Shown: positions 56,169-63,874, counted from the stretch's first letter. The stretch is DNA of 64,000 bases from Nocardia sp. NBC_00565 (GCF_036345915.1 NZ_CP107785.1:6944001-7008000); one strand, 5' to 3'. The notes: generated by a model from the letters alone, not told the origin. Numbers and translations: made by a program.

Positions 56169-56677
56169 GCCCCGGCGTACTCCGTGTACGGGGTAGCCAG
56201 CTTCCACAACCGGTCTCGAACACCCCGGCAGTAGGCCACGATCCCCGGATCGGTGGTTACCGCCGCGCCTGCCGGTTTGCCGTCCGCGCCAGCGAGGTTG
56301 AACACCACCCGTTCGTCATCGAACAGCCACCAATCATCCGGTGGCACCTCCCCGGCGTCATGCCGGGGCAAGTACCGGATGTCTTCCCCGGCCTGGATAT
56401 TGCGACCGGTCACGGACAGCAACCAACGGTGATAGTCCGAGTGCGGGACCGTCACGACACGGACCCGGCTCACGGATACGGCCCGGATGGTGGTCTCCCG
56501 CACAAGCGCGTGCCACGGCACGGGCGGTTCGTCGGGTGGTGGCTCACCAGCGAGGAATGCCCGGAGTCGGTTGTTCTCGGCGGCTTCGGCGTAGGAGTCC
56601 CGAACCTCTAGATGGAACGCCGAACGCTGCAGCCCGTGGAACCAGTCCGGCCACGGATCACCGTCGACTAGCAGCAC
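56165..56677 (-). CDS. DUF6879 family protein
   Basis: 170 aa. Pattern of the family: FHLEVRDSYAEAAENNRLRAFLAGEP, then SRVRVVTVPHSDYHRWLLSVTGRNIQAGEDIRYLPR and WWLFDDERVVFNLA. These proteins are commonly encoded beside XRE regulators in actinobacterial accessory DNA; biochemical role unknown. GTG 56677 with AAAGGA upstream; it starts within the end of the 51-aa gene and its stop overlaps the XRE start, giving a three-gene coupled unit. Confidence 0.82.
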   Translation of the reverse strand: MLLVDGDPWPDWFHGLQRSAFHLEVRDSYAEAAENNRLRAFLAGEPPPDEPPVPWHALVRETTIRAVSVSRVRVVTVPHSDYHRWLLSVTGRNIQAGEDIRYLPRHDAGEVPPDDWWLFDDERVVFNLAGADGKPAGAAVTTDPGIVAYCRGVRDRLWKLATPYTEYAGA

Positions 56678-56813
56678 CGTAGAACGTCCTTTCTAGCTTC
56701 GGCACCTCGATAGCCGTTTCGTCGTCGGCCAGGTCGAGCTGGGCCAGCGTCTCGTCATCCGTGATCGGTCGGCCGGTGAGGGTGAAAGTACCCCCGGCCG
56801 GTGTCCGTTTCAT
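56658..56813 (-). CDS. 51-aa acidic protein heading the DUF6879-XRE unit
   Basis: MKRTPAGGTFTLTGRPITDD then ETLAQLDLADDETAIEVPKL and a basic end ERTFYGAASRR. It overlaps the DUF6879 start by 20 nt, and GGAAG lies 9-10 nt before its ATG. Coding-like composition and tight overlap suggest a genuine small gene; the family is not recognised. Confidence 0.5.
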   Translation of the reverse strand: MKRTPAGGTFTLTGRPITDDETLAQLDLADDETAIEVPKLERTFYGAASRR

Positions 56814-56872
56814 GGGCCAGGCTTCCGGAAAGTCGAGCCGGGCAGCCGTGGCCGATCAATTACGGTGGGCCG

Positions 56873-57187
56873 ATGTTTGCACTCGTGGTGAAGTTCGACT
56901 TGTTCGATGCCGATAAGGCGGCGGGCTTCGACCAGCTCGTCGCCGAGACCGTCAAGAGCATCACGGAAAACGAACCTGGCACGCTGGTCTACGCCACCAA
57001 TACAGTTGAGGGCGAACCCCTCTCGCGAATCTTCTACGAGGTGTACCGCGACCGCGAGGCGTTCGAGGAGCACGAGCGGCAACCGCACACCCGCCGGTTC
57101 CTGGACCAGCGAGGCGAATACGTCGCGGCGTTCCGCGTCGAGTTCCTGACACCGCTGATCGCGAAGGGTCTGCCCGCCGCCGACTGA
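56873..57187 (+). CDS. Antibiotic biosynthesis monooxygenase (ABM) domain protein
   Basis: 104 aa dimeric alpha-beta barrel: FALVVKFDLFDADKAAGFDQLVAETVKSITENEPGTLVYATNTVEGEPLSRIFYEVYRDREAFEEHERQPHTRRFLDQ is split here for clarity by its three helices and the closing strand; the EHERQPHTRRF segment is typical. ATG 56873 has TACGGT (56861-56866) ending 6 nt upstream, a leaderless signature. Within the island but on the opposite strand to its neighbours. Confidence 0.82.
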   Translation: MFALVVKFDLFDADKAAGFDQLVAETVKSITENEPGTLVYATNTVEGEPLSRIFYEVYRDREAFEEHERQPHTRRFLDQRGEYVAAFRVEFLTPLIAKGLPAAD

Positions 57188-57286
57188 CCACAGGTGGTCG
57201 GTGATCCCGCACCACACCGCGAAGCCGTGCACGGTATCGACGGTCCGCGCCTCCGCCCGCGCCAGCGCGCGCACGGTCTCGAACTG

Positions 57287-57877
57287 CTATTGATCAGGCC
57301 TGGACAGATCGCGAATCAGCACGTCGAACGTCGGGGCATTGGGCCAGCTAGGTTTCGTCACCCCGACTCGTGACCAACCCCAACTCACATACGCCCGGTA
57401 GGCGCGGTCATTGTCGGGCTCGACCAGCAGCGTCGACCGCAGTTCGGGACGGCCGTCGAGCAGGTAGTCATGAAGCGCCCGCGCGAGTCCGCGGCCGGCG
57501 TGTTCGGCACACACCATGATTTCCGACAGCGCGAACGTCCGCGTACCGTCCTCATGGGTGAATGCGGCGCGGTCAGTGATCGCAGCGTCGGGCTGAAAGT
57601 TCTTCCACCACACTGCATTCGGACTCAGCGTCCAACCCCAGGTTTGCCCGGCTGCCTTCCCGTCGATGTACGCAACAACCATCGCGAACACCCTGCCGCG
57701 CATAGAGTCGGTGTAGCTGTCGAACCGTTGCATGAACTGTTCCGGCGAATCGAACGGGTCGCCGGACGCGATCGCATCAACGTAGGACCGCGTGTAGACG
57801 TCTTCAACCGTCGCGCGTAGGTCACGAGCCTGCCTGGCATCAAGACGTTGAAATTCGAAACCACCGGGGAGTTTCAT
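57287..57877 (-). CDS. GNAT-like N-acetyltransferase
   Basis: 196 aa. GNAT core in the second half: FALSEIMVCAEHAGRGLARALHDYLLDG (acetyl-CoA loop, a variant of RxxGxG/A) and LLVEPDNDRAYRAYVSWGWSRVG. Substrate unknown. ATG 57877 overlaps the stop of the TPR-type XRE gene (ATGA), so its expression is tied to that regulator. Confidence 0.82.
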   Translation of the reverse strand: MKLPGGFEFQRLDARQARDLRATVEDVYTRSYVDAIASGDPFDSPEQFMQRFDSYTDSMRGRVFAMVVAYIDGKAAGQTWGWTLSPNAVWWKNFQPDAAITDRAAFTHEDGTRTFALSEIMVCAEHAGRGLARALHDYLLDGRPELRSTLLVEPDNDRAYRAYVSWGWSRVGVTKPSWPNAPTFDVLIRDLSRPDQ

Positions 57878-59214
57878 ACGGTGACCGCTGTCTTCGCGAG
57901 GACATCGAAACGTTTTCGGAATGCCGCCCCGGCGGGCACGCTGTCGGTTGTGCGCCGAACCGGCTCGAGAACACGCAGCGTCCGCGGCGACGACACAGTC
58001 TTGTCCAGTTCGGTAAGTACCGGCAACGCGTCGGCCAGTGCCCCGCCGAAGTCACCAGCCGCTGCCCGCGCGGCGGCCAACCAGGCCCGGGTGTTGACGG
58101 AGTTTCGTGCCGAGGTCTCCTCGCTTGCAGCGGTCTCCAGCAGGTCCACCGCTTTCGCGAATTCGCCAATTCTGCCGTAACCACGGGCCTCGTGGCCACG
58201 GACTTCCGCATGGTTCACGAACCGCAGCCAGTTCGGGCATTCGTTGATCGGCTCGAGCTCCACTGCATGGTCTACCTCACGCCACGCCGTTGCGATTGCA
58301 CGATTGAACGCCTTCGCATCACCGAGCAACGCCGCGGCCTGGGCCTGGCGGATGGCGATCAGCGCGTGGATGCGGCCGGGTGGCCTGCCCCTCATGAGGT
58401 CGCGCGCCCGGTCGACCAGCTTCAGCGCATGATGTGGGCTTGCATGCCCGAGCTGGCTGAGGGCGATGGATTGGTTCGCGGCGTACAGGCAGGTGTGCGC
58501 GGTCAGATCGTCGTTATCTGCCTGACTGGCCAACGCCATGGCATCGGAGTAGCAACGTCGCGCGAGCGGATGCATGTCGGCATCGAACGCCAACCATCCG
58601 GCCAGAACGGCAAGCTCACCGGTCGCGCCGGCGAACGCGTCGCCGGTCGCGGTATCGAACGCGCACGTCTCGAGCTTGCTCTTGGCACGGGCCAGCTTTT
58701 CGACCGCGATGCTCACCAATGGGGCACCACCGGCCCGCTGGTCCTCGAACTCCAACTCCTCGACGCGATCCAGCAGCCGCCGCACATCGGTCATCCCGAG
58801 ATGGTCCCCACCGATTTCCCACGAGTCCAGCATGACAGCGGCCCCTGTCACTGCGGCTAACCTGCCGAATTCACGCCGTCTCACGTCACCATCGACTTCC
58901 CACGCATAGATACCGAGCGCGTCACCTGGCCAACTTGTCGCGGCGTCGGCCTCATCGCCAGGATGCCCGGAATTCGGCGTTTCAGCGACTGCTGCCCAAA
59001 ATCGTTGAACCTCTTCGTCATCCAGGAGTTTGAGCGCCGTATCGAGGTCCTGCGCGGGCTTGCCGCGCACTGGCCGCGACTCCGGGCGACGCTCCCATTT
59101 CCGAACAGTTATCGGTTGATAGCCGACATGCTCGGCGAACTCCTCCTGTGTGAGCCGCAAGGCAGCAAGGCGCAGTGCCTTCACCTTCGTGCTGGTCCAC
59201 TTGGTAACGATCAT
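57874..59214 (-). CDS. XRE-type regulator with TPR-like domain
   Basis: 446 aa. N-terminal HTH (KVKALRLAALRLTQEEFAEHVGYQPITVRKWERR), linker, then about 330 residues of helical repeats (ARRCYSDAMALASQADNDDLTAHTCLYAANQ; FNRAIATAWREVDHAVE; GRIGEFAKAVDLLETAA). Such proteins regulate small linked genes in actinobacteria, perhaps by binding peptides or proteins. ATG 59214 is chosen where good coding begins; the frame is open to 59370. Coupled to the GNAT gene and divergent from the small-gene run at 59442. Confidence 0.85.
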   Translation of the reverse strand: MIVTKWTSTKVKALRLAALRLTQEEFAEHVGYQPITVRKWERRPESRPVRGKPAQDLDTALKLLDDEEVQRFWAAVAETPNSGHPGDEADAATSWPGDALGIYAWEVDGDVRRREFGRLAAVTGAAVMLDSWEIGGDHLGMTDVRRLLDRVEELEFEDQRAGGAPLVSIAVEKLARAKSKLETCAFDTATGDAFAGATGELAVLAGWLAFDADMHPLARRCYSDAMALASQADNDDLTAHTCLYAANQSIALSQLGHASPHHALKLVDRARDLMRGRPPGRIHALIAIRQAQAAALLGDAKAFNRAIATAWREVDHAVELEPINECPNWLRFVNHAEVRGHEARGYGRIGEFAKAVDLLETAASEETSARNSVNTRAWLAAARAAAGDFGGALADALPVLTELDKTVSSPRTLRVLEPVRRTTDSVPAGAAFRKRFDVLAKTAVTV

Positions 59215-59441
59215 CGCCGCCCCATCCCCGTGCGCGCAATCTGCTGTATCGCAAGCGTATCGGTTGCGGACCTGTCTTGTGCCTGGGATCGAACCGTCTG
59301 GGCGACAACGCTTGAAATAGCCCCGGTGCCGGGTAGATGGCGTTCCCCTCATCGGCATGCCGACTCGCATTGAACCGCCAGGCGGTGTGCGCGCGTCCTC
59401 GGCACCGGGTGCTTACCAAAGAGTCAGCAGGGAGGCGCGGG

Positions 59442-59522
59442 ATGAGTTGGTCCAACGAGGACGGCGACGAAAACAACGGGCCGTCGTTACAGGTTTTCTG
59501 TCAGCGGGTGGTGCGGCCATGA
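59442..59522 (+). CDS. 26-aa leader peptide-like gene
   Basis: MSWSNEDGDENNGPSLQVFC then QRVVRP. It has the best ribosome site of the run (GGAGG, 6 nt before ATG) and its stop overlaps the next ATG (ATGA). Acidic N-terminal half. It could be a coupling leader or a true micro-protein. Confidence 0.5.
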   Translation: MSWSNEDGDENNGPSLQVFCQRVVRP

Positions 59523-59716
59523 ACGCGGCCGAGTCCCTTCCGCATCGCATTCCATTCGTCGGCCCACCAAGTACCTATGTCGGAGTACCGGCCGAGGTAG
59601 TCGAGCGCTTCGCCTACGCGGTCCGCGAGTGGGCAGCAGCCACGCCCTCCGAGTCGTCCCGGTGCCGGGGTGTCGAGCCCTCCAGCATCGGGCGCACCAA
59701 CGGCGAGGTGGCGTGA
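59519..59716 (+). CDS. 65-aa hypothetical protein
   Basis: MNAAESLPHRIPFVGPPSTY followed by VGVPAEVVERFAYAVREWAA and a polar tail. No family recognised. Coupled on both sides: ATGA with the leader gene, TGATG with the next gene. Confidence 0.55.
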   Translation: MNAAESLPHRIPFVGPPSTYVGVPAEVVERFAYAVREWAAATPSESSRCRGVEPSSIGRTNGEVA

Positions 59717-60027
59717 TGCGTCGAGATGGGTTGCGGACCACGCAAACACAGGATGGCCGGAAAGTCGCGGTGTGGCAATTGGTTGGGAATTCTGCCCGCA
59801 TTCTGCGCATGCAACTTCCCAGTCAGTCATTCACCGCCTATCGCTTGCCGTCACACACGATGCTGCCGGGCGCACAGCGAGGAACGATCATGTTTGACGC
59901 ATACCCGGATTTGGCCGACGCCCGCGAGATGCTTCCACAACACGAGGACCTGTGGGACGCGCTGCGTGATGACTACTGGGCCGCTCTGCTGTGCTCGACC
60001 GATCTCCCAAACCCGTTGGGGGCGTAA
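59716..60027 (+). CDS. 103-aa hypothetical protein
   Basis: N-terminal half (RKVAVWQLVGNSARILRMQL) is beta-like; C-terminal half (FDAYPDLADAREMLPQHEDLWDALRDDYWAAL) is helical and acidic. An internal ATG at 59890 has GAGGAA 5 nt upstream and would give a 45-aa product of just the second half. No family recognised. ATG 59716 overlaps the previous stop by 1 nt. Confidence 0.55.
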   Translation: MRRDGLRTTQTQDGRKVAVWQLVGNSARILRMQLPSQSFTAYRLPSHTMLPGAQRGTIMFDAYPDLADAREMLPQHEDLWDALRDDYWAALLCSTDLPNPLGA

Positions 60028-60032
60028 TTCAG

Positions 60033-60287
60033 ATGTCCGAGATTGTTTCGCCCGGCCCGAACGAAATCGCCCCGACCGTGCGCGCATTGCTCGCAGCGTT
60101 CCACACGGACACCGCCAGCAAGCTGGAACTTGCTCCTTTGGAGAGCACCCCGATCTGTCAGCGCTCAGACGGCTCGCTGTGCCGAGTGGATGAAGACGGA
60201 TGGATCTCCGATTCCGACCTGGACAAAGTCGACGCAATCACGATCATGCCGACCAGCGTCGTCGACAAGAACCGGGAGCGCGAGTGA
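60033..60287 (+). CDS. 84-aa acidic hypothetical protein
   Basis: Acidic small protein: TVRALLAAFHTDTASKLELAPLE, CQRSDGSLCRVDEDGWISDSDLDKVDAI. Two Cys. SD is weak (GGGG). Its end overlaps the next start (GTGA). No family recognised. Confidence 0.55.
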   Translation: MSEIVSPGPNEIAPTVRALLAAFHTDTASKLELAPLESTPICQRSDGSLCRVDEDGWISDSDLDKVDAITIMPTSVVDKNRERE

Positions 60288-60601
60288 AGGAAAAACCAGT
60301 GCAACCCAAGGCAATTGGCCTGTTGCTGCTCGATATCGCCGGATCGGATCGGCCGCGATATGAGCAGGTGATCAGACATCTGGCGCAGCGCCAGGGCTAC
60401 GAGTTGGCCGGACTACTCACCATCGGTACCGATACCTATATGCCGACGACGCTGGTGGTCGAAACCGTCTGCAAGGCAGGGGCTTCCGCCATCCTGGCTC
60501 CCGATCTTGCCCACTTCAACGGACACGCGAAGGCGATCTCGCTGGCGTGCGATCTGGTGACCGCGGACGGGATCGTGCCGCGGTCTGGCGGAGAACGGTA
60601 A
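60284..60601 (+). CDS. 105-aa protein, possibly serine-recombinase-like fold without the catalytic Ser
   Basis: KAIGLLLLDIAGSDRPRYEQVIRHLAQRQGYEL, a central GLLTIGTDTYMPTTLVVETVCKAGASAILAPDLAHFNG and TADGIVPR resemble the alpha/beta order of resolvase N-terminal domains (first strand, helix, second strand). The strand-1 segment that would carry the nucleophile (Y-x-R-x-S) reads LLLLDIAGSDR, so catalysis is unlikely. Similar orphan proteins occur in Nocardia (from memory). Last gene of the coupled run. Confidence 0.5.
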   Translation: MKEKPVQPKAIGLLLLDIAGSDRPRYEQVIRHLAQRQGYELAGLLTIGTDTYMPTTLVVETVCKAGASAILAPDLAHFNGHAKAISLACDLVTADGIVPRSGGER

Positions 60602-60655
60602 CCGCGCAGAAGACGGCCTCGGAACCTTCCGGGGGCAGGTTGGAAGGAAGTTCCC

Positions 60656-61099
60656 ATGAAAATCACGCACGCATTGACAGTTGCCGCGCTCAGCGCATCA
60701 GTCGCATCTATCGGACCGATGCCCGCCCTCACAGCGTCGGCCCAAGCCGGACCGCAGGGATGCTCCTCGACGTGGATCAGCCCCGAGATCACCGCCCACG
60801 GTTCCGGGACCGCCGTATGGTTCGGCATCGGATTCCAGTGCACCAAACCCGTAAGCTACAGCCTCACCGTCGCTGCCTACTCCGGCAACGCTGCGGCGGG
60901 GCGAGGCACACGCTCCGGGATCTCCTCCAACCCGGCTGTGTCGGAAGTGTCCTCGCCCTGCGTGAGCAACAAGAACAGCAGCTGGAGCTTGCAACTCACG
61001 GGCTGGATCGAGGACCCCAACGGCACCAGGCACAGCATGGACGACCAGCCGGGCAGCTGGCTCGCCGGTGTCGCGGTGGGCTGTAGTCTCAGCGGATGA
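60656..61099 (+). CDS. Secreted protein of unknown function
   Basis: 147 aa with a Sec signal peptide (about 1-30, cut near ASA-QA). The mature 115 residues contain four Cys (GPQGCSS, FQCTK, SSPCVS, GCSLSG), consistent with two disulfides, and a beta-rich pattern. No family recognised. SD GGAAGGAAG 5-6 nt before the ATG. Its stop overlaps the start of the next gene. Confidence 0.68.
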   Translation: MKITHALTVAALSASVASIGPMPALTASAQAGPQGCSSTWISPEITAHGSGTAVWFGIGFQCTKPVSYSLTVAAYSGNAAAGRGTRSGISSNPAVSEVSSPCVSNKNSSWSLQLTGWIEDPNGTRHSMDDQPGSWLAGVAVGCSLSG

Positions 61100-61500
61100 C
61101 CGCGTCTGAGGTGATGCCCGTCGTCCTGGCAGCCCCCGCAGTGATCCACGCCGACAACGACATCCGGATCTGGCACGGCGGTCTCATCCAGGGGCTCACT
61201 CGAACCTACTTCGCGATCATCATCGAAGCAGTGCACCCGAGCGAGGAAGCGTTTCCGTTACCGACCGATGTCATTGTCGCGCTACAGCGTTCGGTGACGG
61301 TCACCTTCTCCCGCACCGGGGTCACCCTGCCGTATCCGCTGATCGCGGGCGCCGAAAGTTTGGCGTCGATGACCTGGTTCGCGACGTTCCCACATTTTGA
61401 TCCCGGCACCTACACGATGCACGTCGATCTCGCACCGCTGGACGTGCACCACACCACGCGGTTCGACGTGCTTGCGAACGTGCAACCCAAGCTGTCCTGA
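61096..61500 (+). CDS. Hypothetical beta-rich protein coupled to the secreted protein
   Basis: 134 aa, no signal peptide. Beta-rich: DIRIWHGGLIQGLTRTYFAIIIEAVHPSEEAF, SVTVTFSRTGVTLPYPLIAGA and FDPGTYTMHVDLAPLDVHHTTRFDV, the last resembling immunoglobulin-like strands. Family unknown. ATGA overlap with the secreted-protein gene suggests joint expression. Confidence 0.6.
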   Translation: MTASEVMPVVLAAPAVIHADNDIRIWHGGLIQGLTRTYFAIIIEAVHPSEEAFPLPTDVIVALQRSVTVTFSRTGVTLPYPLIAGAESLASMTWFATFPHFDPGTYTMHVDLAPLDVHHTTRFDVLANVQPKLS

Positions 61501-61559
61501 ATCGCCGAACGTCCCGACCCATAGCAGGGTCGGGGTGCTTGGCTTTGGGCAAGAGCGTC

Positions 61560-61748
61560 GTCGACGCCACCGGCGGCCGGGCCCTCGTTGATGCCTAGCA
61601 TGATCAGCTCGCGAATGGATTCTGCCCAGGACTGCGAAGACATGGAAGACCAACCTGCCGCCGGGGGTGGTGTCGAGTGCTCGCGCAAGGAGCGGAATCC
61701 GATGCCGCGCTCGCGGAGTCCGGCGACGATCGCGATCAGGTCTGTTGC
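61560..61748 (-). pseudogene. Serine recombinase (resolvase/invertase) remnant
   Basis: The minus strand encodes DLIAIVAGLRERGIGFRSLRE, then in a second frame LDTTPGGRLVFHVFAVL, then back in the first frame ESIRELIMLGINEG. Together these follow the well-known resolvase catalytic-domain sequence (VAGLRERGIGFRSL..ALDTTTPGGRLVFHVFAALAEFIRELI). One base is lost near 61683 and one gained near 61634, so the reading is broken twice. Only about 60 codons remain, ending at the right direct repeat. Confidence 0.75.
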
Positions 61749-61786
61749 CGAAACGGCAAAGAAACTGGCACCGCTTCGGACTCGGC
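61744..61786. repeat. Right copy of 43-bp direct repeat (possible attachment site)
   Basis: Matches 55931-55973 at 40 of 43 positions; perfect 30-bp core at 61750-61779. It abuts the recombinase remnant and lies 58 nt upstream of the methyltransferase gene. Confidence 0.8.
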
Positions 61787-61844
61787 GGACATCATGCGAT
61801 CAGGGCGGATACCCCGCTCGGTAACTCGGATGGGAGATCGACAG

Positions 61845-62492
61845 ATGACCGACAGCACCGCATCGCAGCCTGCTCAGGAGTTCTGGGAAGAGTTCTACCA
61901 GGATCGGGGTCAGATTTGGACCGGAAATCCCAACGAGTTGCTGGTGCGTGAGGTTGCCGGGCTCACCCCGGGCACTGCGCTGGATCTCGGATGTGGTGAG
62001 GGTGGCGACGCGGTCTGGTTGGCGCAGCAAGGGTGGCGGGTTACCGCGGTCGATGTGTCCGCGACCGCGTTGCGGCGGGCAGGTGCGCATGCCGAGGAGG
62101 CCGGTGTCGCCGATCGCATCGAGTTCGCTGAACACGATCTGGCGCAGACGTTTCCGGAGGGGTACTTCGACCTGGTCTCGGCGCAGTTCTTTCACTCGCC
62201 GGTGGCGCAGGCCGACGAGCGGACGAAGGTATTGCGCCGCGCGGCTGAGGCGGTGGCCTCGGATGGGGCGCTGCTGATCGCGGGACATGCCGGGTGGGCG
62301 TCATTCGTCGAACATCCGCACGTCGATGTGCACTTTCCGACCATGGATGAGGTACTGGACGGGCTCGCCATCGCGCCGGACGAGTGGCGGGTGGAGACCG
62401 CGGATGCGGTCGAGCGGGAGTTGACCGGGCCCGACGGGCAGCTCGGCACCCGCTCCGATACCATCCTGCGGCTGCGCCGACTGCGGCGATAG
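61845..62492 (+). CDS. Class I SAM-dependent methyltransferase
   Basis: 215 aa. SAM motif I ALDLGCGEGGDAVWLAQQGW, motif II VTAVDVSATALRRAGAHAEEAG and post-I DLVSAQFFHSP. The N-terminal FWEEFYQDRGQIWTGNPNELLV is typical of a tellurite/thiopurine-resistance-like methyltransferase group (recalled). ATG 61845 has GGAG 8 nt upstream. First gene to the right of the island. Confidence 0.88.
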   Translation: MTDSTASQPAQEFWEEFYQDRGQIWTGNPNELLVREVAGLTPGTALDLGCGEGGDAVWLAQQGWRVTAVDVSATALRRAGAHAEEAGVADRIEFAEHDLAQTFPEGYFDLVSAQFFHSPVAQADERTKVLRRAAEAVASDGALLIAGHAGWASFVEHPHVDVHFPTMDEVLDGLAIAPDEWRVETADAVERELTGPDGQLGTRSDTILRLRRLRR

Positions 62493-62521
62493 GCACAGCA
62501 ACCTCACAGCCAGGGCCCAGC
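62493..62521 (+). promoter_or_regulatory. Triple 11-bp-phased heptamers, PhoP-box-like
   Basis: GCACAGC (62493), TCACAGC (62504) and GCCCAGC (62515) repeat every 11 bp with 4-nt spacers. The mycobacterial PhoP box is a direct repeat of TCACAGC with 4-nt spacing. The array lies 34-62 nt upstream of the glycosyltransferase ATG. Confidence 0.5.
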
Positions 62522-62554
62522 TGGGCTCAAGCGCGGTTGGCGAGGGTGGTCTAC

Positions 62555-63874
62555 ATGACCGAATCAACGACCGCCGCGCACCGGGCGGAAATGACCGAAA
62601 CGGTGATCACGCCCGTGCTGGATGTCGTGATCCCCGTCTATAACGAAGAGGCCGATCTCGGTGTGTGCGTGCGGCGGCTGCACGCCTACCTGCGCGACGG
62701 GTTTCCGTTCCCGACGCGGATCACCGTCGCCGATAATGCGAGCACCGATGACACCATGCAGGTCGCGCAGCTGCTCGCGGACGAACTCGATGACGTGAGA
62801 GTAGTGCACTTGGACGCGAAGGGACGCGGCCGGGCGCTGCGGGCGGTGTGGGAGCACTCCGACGCGCAGGTCGTCGCCTATATGGATGTGGATCTGTCCA
62901 CGGATCTGAATGCGTTGCTGCCGCTGGTGGCTCCGCTGATCTCGGGGCATTCCGATCTGGCGATCGGCACCCGGCTCGACGCGTCGTCGCGGGTGGTGCG
63001 CGGGCCCAAGCGCGAGTTCATCTCGCGTTGCTACAACCTGATTCTGAAAGCCTCACTGCAGGCCCGGTTTTCGGACGCGCAGTGCGGATTCAAGGCAATG
63101 CGCACCGATGTGGCGCGGCGGCTGCTACCGCTGGTGCAGGACGGTGAATGGTTCTTCGATACCGAACTGCTGGTGCTCGCCGAGCGTGCGGGACTGCGCA
63201 TCCATGAGGTGCCGGTCGATTGGATCGATGATCCGGACAGTCGGGTGGATATCGTCGATACGGCGCGCAAGGACCTGCTCGGCGTGTGGCGGCTGCTGCG
63301 CGGACTGACGACGGGTGCGTTGCCGCTGGAGGAGTTGCGGCAGGCGGTCGGGCGTGAACCGCTGGTTCCCGGTGTGCCATTGGGCATGGTCGGGCAGGTG
63401 GTGCGCTTCGCGATCGTCGGCGTGATTTCCACGCTCGCCTACATGCTGCTGTATCTGGTGTTGCAGCCATTCGCCGGTGCGCAGGTCGCGAACTTCGTGG
63501 CGCTGCTCGTGACCGCGATCGGCAATACCGCCGCCAATCGCGCGTTCACCTTTGGTGTGCGTGGATCGAATGGCGTTGTGTCGCATCAGTTCCAAGGTCT
63601 ATTGATATTCGGCTTCGGCTTGCTGGTCACCAGCGGGTCATTGTTCGCGCTGCACCGATGGGCTCCGGACGCGGCGGTGCACCTCGAGTTGTTCGTCCTC
63701 GTGATCGCCAACCTGATCGCCACGCTCATTCGATTCGTCGGGCTGCGTTGGGTATTCCGCAATCCCACGGGCACAGTAGTCTCCAGGATCGACGCCGGTC
63801 CGGCGGATGCGGTCACCGAGCCCATGCGCCGAACCGCGACGGTAGCCAGCGGCGATGCGATTGGTGGGCGATGA
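62555..63874 (+). CDS. Bifunctional GT2 glycosyltransferase / GtrA-like membrane protein
   Basis: 439 aa. Residues about 18-265 are a DPM1-like GT2 domain: LDVVIPVYNEEADLGVCVRRL, nucleotide Asp in ADNASTDDT, DVDLST (DxD) and KREFISRCYN. Residues about 280-410 are a GtrA domain with four membrane helices (FAIVGVISTLAYMLLYLVL to FVLVIANLIATLIRF). Such fusions make polyprenyl-phosphate sugars and flip or stay with them. ATG 62555 with GAGG about 9 nt upstream. Coupled to the next gene by ATGA. Confidence 0.9.
   Translation: MTESTTAAHRAEMTETVITPVLDVVIPVYNEEADLGVCVRRLHAYLRDGFPFPTRITVADNASTDDTMQVAQLLADELDDVRVVHLDAKGRGRALRAVWEHSDAQVVAYMDVDLSTDLNALLPLVAPLISGHSDLAIGTRLDASSRVVRGPKREFISRCYNLILKASLQARFSDAQCGFKAMRTDVARRLLPLVQDGEWFFDTELLVLAERAGLRIHEVPVDWIDDPDSRVDIVDTARKDLLGVWRLLRGLTTGALPLEELRQAVGREPLVPGVPLGMVGQVVRFAIVGVISTLAYMLLYLVLQPFAGAQVANFVALLVTAIGNTAANRAFTFGVRGSNGVVSHQFQGLLIFGFGLLVTSGSLFALHRWAPDAAVHLELFVLVIANLIATLIRFVGLRWVFRNPTGTVVSRIDAGPADAVTEPMRRTATVASGDAIGGR

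Noticed and set aside
55931..61786. Calling the island a functional integrative element
   Set aside because: No intact integrase, relaxase, replication or transfer gene is present; only repeats and a recombinase remnant.
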